Origin: Bacillota bacterium
GTDB taxonomy: Bacteria > Bacillota > Clostridia > Lachnospirales > WQUN01
NCBI GenBank assembly: GCA_009782085.1
Contig: WQUN01000203.1
Coordinates: 1-42,631 of the forward strand
Length of the DNA stretch: 42,631 nt
Reading direction: 5' to 3'
Positions 22,322 to 29,556 of this stretch are shown here, one piece after another; within the stretch, counting starts at the first letter, position 1; the number at the start of each line of letters is the position of its first letter. The notes under the pieces were generated by a model that was given only the letters and a program-made list of their open reading frames with translations, made no database searches and had not been told where the DNA came from. The translations under genes and the position numbers were made by a program.

Positions 22322-23827
22322 ATGGCTTTTTTCTACGAGCAGGAGTCCCACACGTTCAGCGAATATCTGCTGGTGCCCGGGTACTCCTCGCGTCAGTGCG
22401 TGCCCGGCGGCGTCAGCCTGCGCACGCCGGCCGTGAAATTCAAAAAGGGCGAAACGCCGCCTCTCTCCATGAACATTCCGCTTGTCTCCGCGATTATGCA
22501 GTCGGTCTCCGATGACGGTATGGCCATTGCGCTCGCCAGGGAAGGCGGAATTTCTTTTATATACGGGTCGCAGCCCGTCGAGCGCCAGGCGGAGATGGTC
22601 AAAAAGGTCAAGGCCTTCAAGGCCGGGTTCGTCCCGAGCGATTCCAACGTCACGCCGGAGAACACCTTGGCGGACATCCTCGCGCTTAAGGCCAAAACCG
22701 GGCACTCCACGGTCGCCGTAACCGACAACGGCACCTCCTCCGGCCGGTTCCTGGGTATAGTCGCCAGCCGGGACTACCGGGTCAGCCGCATGTCCCCCGG
22801 CACGAAGGTCAAAGAGTTCATGACGCCGCTGGAAAAGGTCATATACGCCCGCGAGGGCGTCAGCCTCAGCGACGCGAACGACATCATCTGGGAGAAAAAG
22901 ATCAACGCTTTGCCGATAATCAGCGAGGATCAGCGCCTCGTGGCCTTCGTGTTCAGGAAGGACTACGACGCGCACAAGGAGTACCCGCTGGAGCTTCTGG
23001 ACTCTTCAAAGCGGTACGTGGTCGGCGCGGGGATAAACACGCGGGACTACGCGGAGCGGGTTCCGGCGCTTGTGGACGCCGGGGCCGACATACTCTGCAT
23101 AGACGCCTCGGACGGCTTTACGGAGTGGCAGAAGCTGACGCTGGAGCATATCCGCCGCGAGTACGGCGACTCCGTCAAGATCGGCGCTGGGAATGTGGTG
23201 GACGGGGACGGGTTCCGTTTCCTGGCCGAGGCGGGCGCGGATTTCGTCAAGATAGGCGTGGGGCCGGGTTCGATCTGCATTACCCGCGAGGCGAAGGGCA
23301 TCGGCCGCGGCCAGGCCACGGCCGTGACGGAAGTCGCGAAGGCGCGGGGCGAGTATTTCAGGGAGACGGGGGTATATATCCCGCTCTGCGCGGACGGCGG
23401 CATCGTCCACGATTATCACATAACTTTGGCGCTGGCCATGGGCGCGGATTTCTGTATGCTGGGACGGTATTTCGCCCGGTTTGACGAGAGCCCGTCCAGC
23501 AAGGTGCTTATCAACGGAAGCTACATGAAGGAATACTGGGCCGAGGGCTCGGCGCGCGCGCGCAACTGGCAGCGGTACGACCAGGGTGGGGACCCCGGGC
23601 TGACCTTCGAGGAGGGCGTGGACTCCTACGTGCCCTACGCGGGCAGCCTGCGCGACAACGTCGGCGTGACGCTCTCCAAGGTCAAGTCCACCATGTGCAA
23701 CTGCGGCGCGCTCGACATCCGCGAGCTCCAGGAGAAGGCGCGGCTGACGCTGGTGTCGTCGGTGAGCATAGTGGAGGGCGGGGCGCACGATGTGATGCTG
23801 AAGGACGGGTATGGTAATAACAGATAA
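22322..23827 (+). CDS. guaB: IMP dehydrogenase, Tritrichomonas-like subtype
   Basis: A 501-residue NAD-dependent IMP dehydrogenase making XMP for guanine nucleotides. The barrel begins FSEYLLVPGYSSRQC; the CBS pair lies at about residues 100-220 (VTDNGTSSGRFLGIVASRDY, EFMTPLEKVIYAREG). The catalytic loop GPGSICITREAKGIGRGQAT holds Cys319, and the flap is GSARARNWQRYDQGG, with the Arg-Tyr of the catalytic water step. Blocks such as YAGSLRDNVGVTLSKVKSTM and NCGALDIRELQEKA are those of the parabasalid Tritrichomonas foetus enzyme, including the cysteine number, and differ from the usual bacterial GuaB. SD AGGAGGGG precedes ATG. It is followed 17 bp later by the synthase gene. Confidence 0.93.
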   Translation: MAFFYEQESHTFSEYLLVPGYSSRQCVPGGVSLRTPAVKFKKGETPPLSMNIPLVSAIMQSVSDDGMAIALAREGGISFIYGSQPVERQAEMVKKVKAFKAGFVPSDSNVTPENTLADILALKAKTGHSTVAVTDNGTSSGRFLGIVASRDYRVSRMSPGTKVKEFMTPLEKVIYAREGVSLSDANDIIWEKKINALPIISEDQRLVAFVFRKDYDAHKEYPLELLDSSKRYVVGAGINTRDYAERVPALVDAGADILCIDASDGFTEWQKLTLEHIRREYGDSVKIGAGNVVDGDGFRFLAEAGADFVKIGVGPGSICITREAKGIGRGQATAVTEVAKARGEYFRETGVYIPLCADGGIVHDYHITLALAMGADFCMLGRYFARFDESPSSKVLINGSYMKEYWAEGSARARNWQRYDQGGDPGLTFEEGVDSYVPYAGSLRDNVGVTLSKVKSTMCNCGALDIRELQEKARLTLVSSVSIVEGGAHDVMLKDGYGNNR

Positions 23828-23844
23828 CGGAACGGAGATGGAAT

Positions 23845-25206
23845 ATGTTTGAGTTCAACAAAAAGACCAACCTCCTGGAGCGCAGCGAGACGCGCTACCA
23901 GCTCCAGGATGTAAAGGAGCCGAACCTGCACCGGAACCTCTTCCCCTACGACGAGATACCAAAGATCGCCTTCAACCACAGGATCGTCCCGATCGACATG
24001 CCGGACGAGATATGGATGACCGACACGACCTTCCGCGACGGGCAGCAGTCCCGCGAGCCGTTCACGACAGAACAGATCGTACATATATACGACCTGCTGC
24101 ACGCTCTCTCGGGGCCGAACGGCCTCGTTCGGCAGAGCGAGTTCTTTATATATACGAAGAAGGACCGGGAAGCCGTCCGCAGGTGTCTGGAGCGCGGCTA
24201 CGAATATCCGGAGGTCACGAGCTGGAGCCGCGCCTCCCGGAGCGATTTCGAGCTAGTGAAATCCATCGGCCTGAAGGAGACGGGGATACTGGTCTCCTGC
24301 TCCGATTATCATATTTTCCTGAAAATGAAAATGACCCGCCGCCAGGCCATAGACCACTACCTGTCCGTCGTCCGCGAGTGCATGGAGTTCGGGATCAGGC
24401 CGCGCTGCCACTTTGAGGACATAACCCGGGCCGATTTTTACGGCTTCGTGGTGCCGTTTGTCACGGAGCTGATGGACCTGATGCGCGACGCGAAAATGCC
24501 GGTCAAGATACGCGCCTGCGACACGATGGGCTACGGCGCGACTTTCCCCGGAAGCGTCATGCCGCGGAGCGTCCAGGGCCTGATCTACGGGCTCCACCAC
24601 CACGCCGGCGTGCCCCACGAGCTGATCGAGTGGCACGGGCACAACGACTTTTACCGGGCGGTCGTGAACGCCGCCTACGCCTGGCTGTACGGGGCCTGCT
24701 CGGTCAACTGCTCGCTTTTGGGCATCGGCGAGCGCACCGGCAACACGCCCCTCGAGGCCATGATAATCGAATACGCCCAGCTCCGCGGTGACCTCGGCGG
24801 TATGAACGCCGAGGTCATTACTGAAATCGCGCGGTATTTCGAAGAGGAGATCGGCTACCGCATCCCGCCGATGACGCCGTTCGTGGGCCGGAATTTCAAC
24901 GTGACCCGCGCGGGCATCCACGCGGACGGGCTTTTGAAGAACGAGGAGATATACAACATCTTCGATACGGAAAAAATACTCAATCGCCCTTGCAGCATCA
25001 CTATCTCCGGCACCTCCGGCCTGGCGGGCGTCGCGCACTGGGTGAACACGCACTTCGAACTGACCGGCGGGGACGCCTTCGACAAAAGGCACCCGGTCAT
25101 CGAAGCCATAAAGGGCTGGGTGGACGCCCAGTACGAGGAGGGGCGCGTCACGGACATAACCGACGGCGAACTCCTGGAAGTCGCGGAGCGTGTCATGAGG
25201 CGTTAA
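23845..25206 (+). CDS. DRE-TIM acyl transferase: Re-citrate synthase / isopropylmalate synthase-like
   Basis: A 453-residue HMGL-like enzyme. After a ~50-residue leader the barrel starts WMTDTTFRDGQQSREPFT, with the metal Asp and catalytic Arg. Further blocks are GYEYPEVTSW, RCHFEDITRADFYGF, RACDTMGYGATFPGS and EWHGHNDFYRAVVNAAYAW, with the HxH metal ligands, then LLGIGERTGNTPLEAMI. This clade includes the Re-citrate synthase characterised in Clostridium kluyveri and many proteins labelled 2-isopropylmalate synthase. No LeuA regulatory domain follows the barrel and no leucine gene is near, so I favour citrate synthesis from oxaloacetate and acetyl-CoA for glutamate supply. Homocitrate or citramalate synthesis remain possible. 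Confidence 0.82.
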   Translation: MFEFNKKTNLLERSETRYQLQDVKEPNLHRNLFPYDEIPKIAFNHRIVPIDMPDEIWMTDTTFRDGQQSREPFTTEQIVHIYDLLHALSGPNGLVRQSEFFIYTKKDREAVRRCLERGYEYPEVTSWSRASRSDFELVKSIGLKETGILVSCSDYHIFLKMKMTRRQAIDHYLSVVRECMEFGIRPRCHFEDITRADFYGFVVPFVTELMDLMRDAKMPVKIRACDTMGYGATFPGSVMPRSVQGLIYGLHHHAGVPHELIEWHGHNDFYRAVVNAAYAWLYGACSVNCSLLGIGERTGNTPLEAMIIEYAQLRGDLGGMNAEVITEIARYFEEEIGYRIPPMTPFVGRNFNVTRAGIHADGLLKNEEIYNIFDTEKILNRPCSITISGTSGLAGVAHWVNTHFELTGGDAFDKRHPVIEAIKGWVDAQYEEGRVTDITDGELLEVAERVMRR

Positions 25207-25211
25207 AACCC

Positions 25212-25367
25212 TCAAAACATATCGTGCACATTGTCCATCAGTTCGTTGGCCTTTCTGACCGCTTGCTTCTTCATCCTCCTGCGGGACTTGGCATCGGTCA
25301 TCGCCATGCCGACGCCTATCGCGCCGATTATGCTTCCCGCCAGGAGCCCGGTCGCAAATCTTTTCAT
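25212..25367 (-). CDS. Small YtxH-like membrane protein
   Basis: A 51-residue protein, MKRFATGLLAGSIIGAIGVG then MAMTDAKSRRRMKKQAV..., ending MDNVHDMF. Residues 4-22 are a glycine-rich hydrophobic helix, followed by a very basic segment, the layout of small YtxH-type proteins, which are one-helix membrane proteins of unknown function. A near-perfect SD (AAGGAGG) stands 8 nt before ATG, which supports real translation in spite of the size. It converges on the synthase gene, 5 bp away. Confidence 0.75.
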   Translation of the reverse strand: MKRFATGLLAGSIIGAIGVGMAMTDAKSRRRMKKQAVRKANELMDNVHDMF

Positions 25368-25433
25368 GTATTTTTCCTCCTTGTGCCGTGAATTGGTTGC
25401 TGATGTTATAGGCTACCTCTGTAGACCCCTTTT

Positions 25434-25504
25434 TGTCATTCTGAGCGCAGCGAAGAATCTTATGTTTTGGCTGTATAAGATCCTTCGCTTCGCTCAGGAT
25501 GACA
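25434..25504. repeat. Palindromic TGTCATTCTGAGCG repeat, full copy
   Basis: TGTCATTCTGAGCGCAGCGA... faces ...TCGCTTCGCTCAGGATGACA around a central GTTTTGGCTG. The arms are about 30 bp. Related copies are at 1242-1477 and half at 6567. Confidence 0.82.
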
Positions 25505-25576
25505 GTTTTTAGAGGTTGCCTACAGATGTTATGGTCATAGTATTTGCGGATGGGAGTTATTTATTCGGTTGGCGAC

Positions 25577-25618
25577 GATTCAGTAGTTCTGATTCAGTAG
25601 TTCTGATTCAGTAGTTCC
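25577..25618. repeat. Three 14-bp tandem repeats at the ylmH stop codon
   Basis: GATTCAGTAGTTCT is repeated three times. The last copy encodes the final two residues and stop of ylmH, so the array grew from the gene end, as the longer one at 14226 did. Confidence 0.8.
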
Positions 25619-26390
25619 TCACCGCCACGATTTTTATCCTCCCGCTTTTCGTCTCCCCGCCTATCCCGATAATCCGCAGCCTGCCCTCGCCGCGCACGGT
25701 TATCACGTCGTTTTCCCCGACGCGCTTCGAGCCGTCGGATACCTCGTTCCAATTCACATAAACCCTGCCGCTCCTGACAAGCTCCGAGACTTTCCCGCGC
25801 GAGAGCTGATAGGCCGCGCCGAGCACGCAGTCGAGCCGGAGCGACGCGACGGTGAGCAGCAGTTCCTCCTCGCGGCGCGAGACGAACTCCGACTCCCGGG
25901 CGGGATCCTCAACCGGCTCTATCGAGACTTCCACGGGCGCGCGGCCGGCTTTTGCGAGGTTCAGGCGGATGAAGCCGCTCACGCCCCGGCAGACGTACGC
26001 TTTGGCCTTTCCCTCCGTCAGGACTATGTCCCCTATCTTGCAGCGGTCGAGCCCGAGGCCGGTCAGGGCGCCCAGAATATCCCGGTGGGCGGGGCCGCGG
26101 CGCTTGTCGAAGGCGAGCAGCACGGCGTCGATGGGATAGTCGCGCCAGGACAGCGGCTCCTCCGAAAAGCCGATGATTTTGCGCTCGCTTTCGGCTTCGC
26201 CGCCGAACGCCTCCGCGCAAAGGCCGCTCTCCTTGGACAGCAGCCGCGCGAATTTATCCGCCCGGACCGGGTCGAGAAAATCAGTGAAGGCCGGCGCTGA
26301 AGTTTCTTGGCATAAAAACAGCCGGTCGCGGGCTTTGGAGAGAAGCAGCCGCTCTTCCGGCGTTTGCGCGTTAGAATAATCTGAGGACAC
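25608..26390 (-). CDS. ylmH: S4-domain RNA-binding protein YlmH
   Basis: A 260-residue protein. The N-terminal half holds AEAFGGEAESERKIIGFSEE and GDILG-type motif RDILGALTGLGLDRCKIGDI. The S4 RNA-binding domain runs from about residue 185 (LRLDCVLGAAYQLSRGKVSE then VRSGRVYVNWNEVSDGSKRV). YlmH binds rRNA or stalled large ribosomal subunits in Firmicutes and sits in the division gene cluster. Start is GTG 26390, overlapping the yggT stop by 20 nt, with AGGAG 10 nt upstream. DivIVA, which usually follows, is absent; the run ends here in repeats. Confidence 0.92.
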   Translation of the reverse strand: MSSDYSNAQTPEERLLLSKARDRLFLCQETSAPAFTDFLDPVRADKFARLLSKESGLCAEAFGGEAESERKIIGFSEEPLSWRDYPIDAVLLAFDKRRGPAHRDILGALTGLGLDRCKIGDIVLTEGKAKAYVCRGVSGFIRLNLAKAGRAPVEVSIEPVEDPARESEFVSRREEELLLTVASLRLDCVLGAAYQLSRGKVSELVRSGRVYVNWNEVSDGSKRVGENDVITVRGEGRLRIIGIGGETKSGRIKIVAVRNY

Positions 26391-26652
26391 CGATGATGAT
26401 CTCCTTGGCCAAAAGTATCACAAAATAGGCGATAAGCGGGGAGAAGTCGATCGGAAACCCGCCTCCGCCGCCGAAGGGGGAGCGCCGCAGAAGCCGGCGG
26501 ATCGGCCCCAGGATCGGCTCCGTCATGGCGTAGACGGCCCGTATCAGCGGCCCGCGCGGGTTTGGCGCGAACCACGACAGGACCACACGGATCAAAAGCA
26601 TGAATGTCAGTATATATGAAAACCAGTTTACGGCCCCTATGACCAGCGTCAT
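26371..26652 (-). CDS. yggT: YggT/YlmG family membrane protein
   Basis: A 93-residue protein with two hydrophobic segments (VNWFSYILTFMLLIRVVLSW and LIAYFVILLAKEIIIGVL) joined by the family loop NPRGPLIRAVYAMTEPILGP and RRLLRRSPFGGGGGFPIDFSP. YggT proteins lie next to sepF and ylmH in Gram-positives and are linked to division and envelope integrity. SD GGAGG precedes ATG. Confidence 0.93.
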   Translation of the reverse strand: MTLVIGAVNWFSYILTFMLLIRVVLSWFAPNPRGPLIRAVYAMTEPILGPIRRLLRRSPFGGGGGFPIDFSPLIAYFVILLAKEIIIGVLRLF

Positions 26653-26676
26653 TGCACCCTCCGGAAAGAACGGTTC

Positions 26677-26709
26677 AATAATAAAAGCCCCCGTCCAAAG
26701 CCGGGGGGG
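26677..26709 (-). terminator. Intrinsic terminator after sepF
   Basis: On the minus strand CCCCCG, an eight-nt loop and CGGGGG are followed by CTTTTATTATT. It lies 90 nt after the sepF stop and before yggT, so yggT-ylmH may need read-through or a separate start. Confidence 0.75.
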
Positions 26710-26738
26710 TTCAGAGTGCCGCGGAGCGGCACTCTGAA
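26710..26738. repeat. Perfect 13-bp-arm hairpin
   Basis: TTCAGAGTGCCGC, GGA, GCGGCACTCTGAA is a perfect inverted repeat beside the terminator. It may strengthen termination in either direction. Confidence 0.7.
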
Positions 26739-26801
26739 TTAACAGATAACAATTAACAGTGAAAAGTTAAAGATAAAAGACAAAAAAAGATATTATGTAG
26801 T

Positions 26802-27350
26802 CTATACCGTCTTATAGTGGCCGGCGTGCGTGCGGGAGAACATCGAGCCGAACTTGAACTCGCTTTTCAGCTCCCGCTTGAATTCGCTGGTGATCTTCAC
26901 ATGGGCCGGGGCCATGACGAAGATGTCGTCAGAGATTCGCTCGATCTCGCCGTTCTGAACGTAGACCGCGCCGCCGAGGAAGTCGGCGATGCGCTGGGCG
27001 AGGGGTTTGTCCACCTCTTCCAGGCTGACGACGATAATGCTGCCGAGCTTGAAATGGTCGCTCACGGCCGCCGCCTGCTCCATGTCGGACGGTTTCTGGA
27101 TCAAAACCTGGGTCTGCTCGGCGTTCCCGCTGTTGAAACTGACGATTTTTGAGCTTTCCCTCTCGATCATCGGCTGCCTCCCCGCCCGGGCGTACTCCGC
27201 GCCTGCCCTTTCCGCCCGCCTAACGCCGCGCGCCGGTTCCGGCTCCGCGTCCGCGAACTCCTCTTCCCCGTACATCTCGTAGTCGTCGTCCTCGTCCGCA
27301 AAACCGCCCAGCATCAGATTCTTTACCTTTCTTGCCACGTTCGCAAACAT
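26802..27350 (-). CDS. sepF: Cell division protein SepF
   Basis: A 182-residue protein starting MFANVARKVKNLMLGG, the amphipathic membrane-binding helix of SepF. An acidic linker (ADEDDDYEMYGEEEF) follows. The C-terminal SepF domain has VLIQKPSDMEQAAAVSDHFK, GSIIVVSLEEVDKPLAQRI, DFLGGAVYVQNGEIERISDD and IFVMAPAHVKIT. SepF anchors FtsZ to the membrane and shapes the septum. GAGGAG seven nt before ATG 27350 decides the start; the open frame extends far upstream but only as an unlikely leader. It is 113 bp after yggS. Confidence 0.94.
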   Translation of the reverse strand: MFANVARKVKNLMLGGFADEDDDYEMYGEEEFADAEPEPARGVRRAERAGAEYARAGRQPMIERESSKIVSFNSGNAEQTQVLIQKPSDMEQAAAVSDHFKLGSIIVVSLEEVDKPLAQRIADFLGGAVYVQNGEIERISDDIFVMAPAHVKITSEFKRELKSEFKFGSMFSRTHAGHYKTV

Positions 27351-27463
27351 CCACATTCTCCTCTTTTTTGAAATTTCTCGACAGAGTCGAATGTTTCCCC
27401 TCCGGACGCCCGGGGGCATCCTTTTTGCGTACCTCCCAAAGACCGGGGCCTGTAAAACAGTCC

Positions 27464-28198
27464 TTAGTTTTCGGGGGCCGTCTGTATTTTTCTCTTGCCG
27501 AATATGCCCGTCCCAATACGCACGACGGTCGCTCCCTCCTCGATAGCGACGGCGTAATCGCCCGTCATGCCCATTGATAGACAATTGATAAATTCATTAT
27601 GAACAAGTTTTTTCCGTATGTCAACTAGTATTTCACGCATTTTTTGAAAATAAAGCCTGTTTTCCTCCGGAAATTCGACGTCCGGCGCGACGCACATAAG
27701 CCCGCGCAGCCGCAGATGCCCCATTTCCCCCAGTTTTTCGGCAAAATCCGGCGCGTCCTCCGGCCGGACGCCGTATTTGTTCGGCTCGGCGGCCACGTTG
27801 ACCTCGATCAGCACGTCCATGACCTTGTTTATCGCGGCGGCCCGAAGGTCTATCTCTACGGCCAGCGGAAGGCTGTCCAGGGAGTGGATCATGGCGGCCT
27901 TGTCCACGATCTGCCTGACCTTGTTCCGCTGCAAATGGCCGATGAAGTGCCAGTTCGGGCGGAACTCCTCGGCCTCCACGGCGGCGTATTTGGCCAGAAG
28001 TTCCTGCGCCTTGTTCTCGCCTATGTCCCGCGCGCCCAGGCTCAGAAGGGCGTTTATAATATCCGGCGGGACGGTTTTGGTGACGGCGACCAACGTGATT
28101 TCGGAGGGGGAGCGGTTGCTTCTTCGGGCGGCCTCGCCTATGCGGGACAGGACAGAGGCGTAGTTTTCGGCGAGATAGCCGGTTTCGGGGTGGGGCAT
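27464..28198 (-). CDS. yggS: PLP homeostasis protein (YggS/YlmE, PLPBP)
   Basis: A 244-residue alanine-racemase-like barrel without racemase activity. The PLP lysine is in LVAVTKTVPPDII (about residue 41). GENKAQELLAKY, WHFIGHLQRNKV, HSLDSLPLAVEI, VNVAAEPNKYG, LRGLMCVAP, LSMGMTGDYAVAIEEGATVV and RIGTGIFG are the family blocks. It keeps pyridoxal phosphate in balance and is the usual first gene of the ylmDEFGH cluster beside sepF. Confidence 0.95.
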   Translation of the reverse strand: MPHPETGYLAENYASVLSRIGEAARRSNRSPSEITLVAVTKTVPPDIINALLSLGARDIGENKAQELLAKYAAVEAEEFRPNWHFIGHLQRNKVRQIVDKAAMIHSLDSLPLAVEIDLRAAAINKVMDVLIEVNVAAEPNKYGVRPEDAPDFAEKLGEMGHLRLRGLMCVAPDVEFPEENRLYFQKMREILVDIRKKLVHNEFINCLSMGMTGDYAVAIEEGATVVRIGTGIFGKRKIQTAPEN

Positions 28199-28238
28199 TT
28201 GTCAGCACATCCTTATTGTAAAATGAAAAAATACGTTC

Positions 28239-28287
28239 TTGACTTTTCGGGGCATGAATGTTATATTATTTACTGACCCCGAAAAGT
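28239..28287 (+). promoter_or_regulatory. Promoter flanked by an 11-bp perfect palindrome, probable autoregulated operator
   Basis: TTGACT (28239-28244), 17 nt and TATATT (28262-28267) form a good promoter. ACTTTTCGGGG (28242-28252) overlaps the -35 box, and its exact complement CCCCGAAAAGT (28277-28287) lies just after the -10, 24 nt apart. The next gene encodes a ribbon-helix-helix protein, so two dimers bound here could block RNA polymerase. As RNA, only the second arm is transcribed, so this is more likely a protein site than an attenuator. Confidence 0.75.
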
Positions 28288-28299
28288 GAGGTGATATTT

Positions 28300-28479
28300 T
28301 TGGGGGACAAAAAAATGGGGCGTCCTACCGAAAATCCCAAAACCGTGTCGGTCAAATTTCTGGCCGATATAGAAACCTTTGAAAAGCTGAAGGAAAGCAG
28401 CGAACAGCTAAAGGTTTCACGGGCCGAAGTAATACGAAAAGGGATTCACAAGGTACATGACGACCTCGGCAAAAACTAA
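28300..28479 (+). CDS. Ribbon-helix-helix (CopG-like) DNA-binding protein
   Basis: A 59-residue protein, MGDKKMGRPTENPKTVSVKF then LADIETFEKLKESSEQLKVS and RAEVIRKGIHKVHDDLGKN. The beta strand TVSVKFL and the helix-turn-helix pair EKLKESSEQLKVSRAEVIRKG fit the RHH fold of small repressors of mobile elements and toxin-antitoxin systems. Start TTG 28300 follows GAGGTGAT; ATG 28315 preceded by GGGGG is a real alternative. The gene and its promoter are AT-rich against the surroundings. A second, very short frame follows, but no recognisable toxin. Confidence 0.75.
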   Translation: MGDKKMGRPTENPKTVSVKFLADIETFEKLKESSEQLKVSRAEVIRKGIHKVHDDLGKN

Positions 28480-28529
28480 AAGGAAGCGACGCGCTTCGAG
28501 CAAGAACCCCGCCGCTTCCCCGCCGACAA

Positions 28530-28688
28530 ATGCCCGAAAGCAAAAGCAGCGTAAATACTCCGCAAAACGAAGTGAACCAGCTGACCGCCGTGGATAATCT
28601 CGTTTACGGCTATAAGTTGGGCGTGTTGATGACCGCCGAAGCCTTTATGACGAGCGATGGGTTATTCGAAGGAGAGGATAACGTCTGA
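28530..28688 (+). CDS. Possible 52-residue protein downstream of the RHH gene
   Basis: MPESKSSVNTPQNEVNQLTA then VDNLVYGYKLGVLMTAEAFM and TSDGLFEGEDNV. The middle reads like a real helix of a protein body, but no SD precedes the ATG. It could be the tail of a broken gene or a small partner of the RHH protein. I do not recognise a family. Confidence 0.35.
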   Translation: MPESKSSVNTPQNEVNQLTAVDNLVYGYKLGVLMTAEAFMTSDGLFEGEDNV

Positions 28689-28746
28689 CGCGAAAAGAGA
28701 ATTGCTCCGACAGTCCTCTTTTCCATCTCTATCAGCACTATCAGCA

Positions 28747-29556
28747 TTAAATATCCCCCATCGTCCTTCTGAACCACTCCACCACATACTTCGGGTAGCT
28801 CTGCGGGAACAGCCGGACGAGCCTGTCGACCATCACGGCCTGCCCCACGCGGACGCGGCCCTTGCCGCGCGCCACGGCGTCCAGGATGATCTGAGCGCAT
28901 TTTTCGGCGGTGGTGGTCAGCATCTTGTCCTGATATATCTTGGCGGTTTTTGTGTCGTTTTCCAGCACGCCGTTTACTATGCCGGTTTTAACCCCTCCCG
29001 GGTGCACGACCGTCACCCGTACCGGCAGGCGGAGCATGAGCATTTCGGTGCGCAGCGCCTCCGTGAACCCGCGCACGGCGAATTTCGACGTGATATACGG
29101 GCCGAGAAATGGCTGAGCCATGATCCCGTTCAAACTGGAGACATTGATCACGTGGCCGTCGCCCGAGGCGATTAAGTGCGGTAAAAACTCGCGCGTCCCG
29201 TAGATGACACCCCACATGTTGACGTTCAGGATCTTTTCAAAATCAACATAGGGCGTGCTCTTTATGTCCCTGACCTGCGAGGCGACGCCGGCGTTGTTGT
29301 ATATCTGATGCACGATGCCGTAGCGGGCAGCGGTGTCCTTCGCGAATCCGGCGACCTGCTCCGCGTCAGAGACGTCGACCGTCTGTATGAAAATGTCTTC
29401 CCGGCCGATGATCTTTGCGGTTTCCTCCAAAGTGACCGGATTATAGTCTGCGAGCGCCAGCTTTGCCCCGCGTTTCGCCAGCCCTATCGCGAGCTCCCTG
29501 CCGATCCCCGACCCGGCCCCCGTGACGGCGGCGACCTTGTTTTCGAATGTGTTCAC
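28747..29556 (-). CDS. Short-chain dehydrogenase/reductase
   Basis: A 269-residue classical SDR. The cofactor motif is TGAGSGIGRELA, with ALADYN suggesting NAD preference through the Asp. NNAG is at NNAGVASQV, the catalytic serine is in VINVSSLNG and the Tyr-Lys pair is in GPYITSKFAVRGF. The C-terminal ~70 residues (VNGVLENDTKTAKIYQDKML, then RVGQAVMVDRLVRLFPQSYP) resemble acetoin/steroid-type SDRs that act on bulky substrates. GTG start 29556 overlaps the glycosidase stop, so the two are co-translated. The substrate is unknown. Confidence 0.9.
   Translation of the reverse strand: MNTFENKVAAVTGAGSGIGRELAIGLAKRGAKLALADYNPVTLEETAKIIGREDIFIQTVDVSDAEQVAGFAKDTAARYGIVHQIYNNAGVASQVRDIKSTPYVDFEKILNVNMWGVIYGTREFLPHLIASGDGHVINVSSLNGIMAQPFLGPYITSKFAVRGFTEALRTEMLMLRLPVRVTVVHPGGVKTGIVNGVLENDTKTAKIYQDKMLTTTAEKCAQIILDAVARGKGRVRVGQAVMVDRLVRLFPQSYPKYVVEWFRRTMGDI

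Noticed and set aside
28530..28688. Toxin of a complete toxin-antitoxin pair
   Set aside because: No toxin family (RelE, Fic, PIN, MazF) can be recognised and no SD is present, so it is listed only as a possible small gene.
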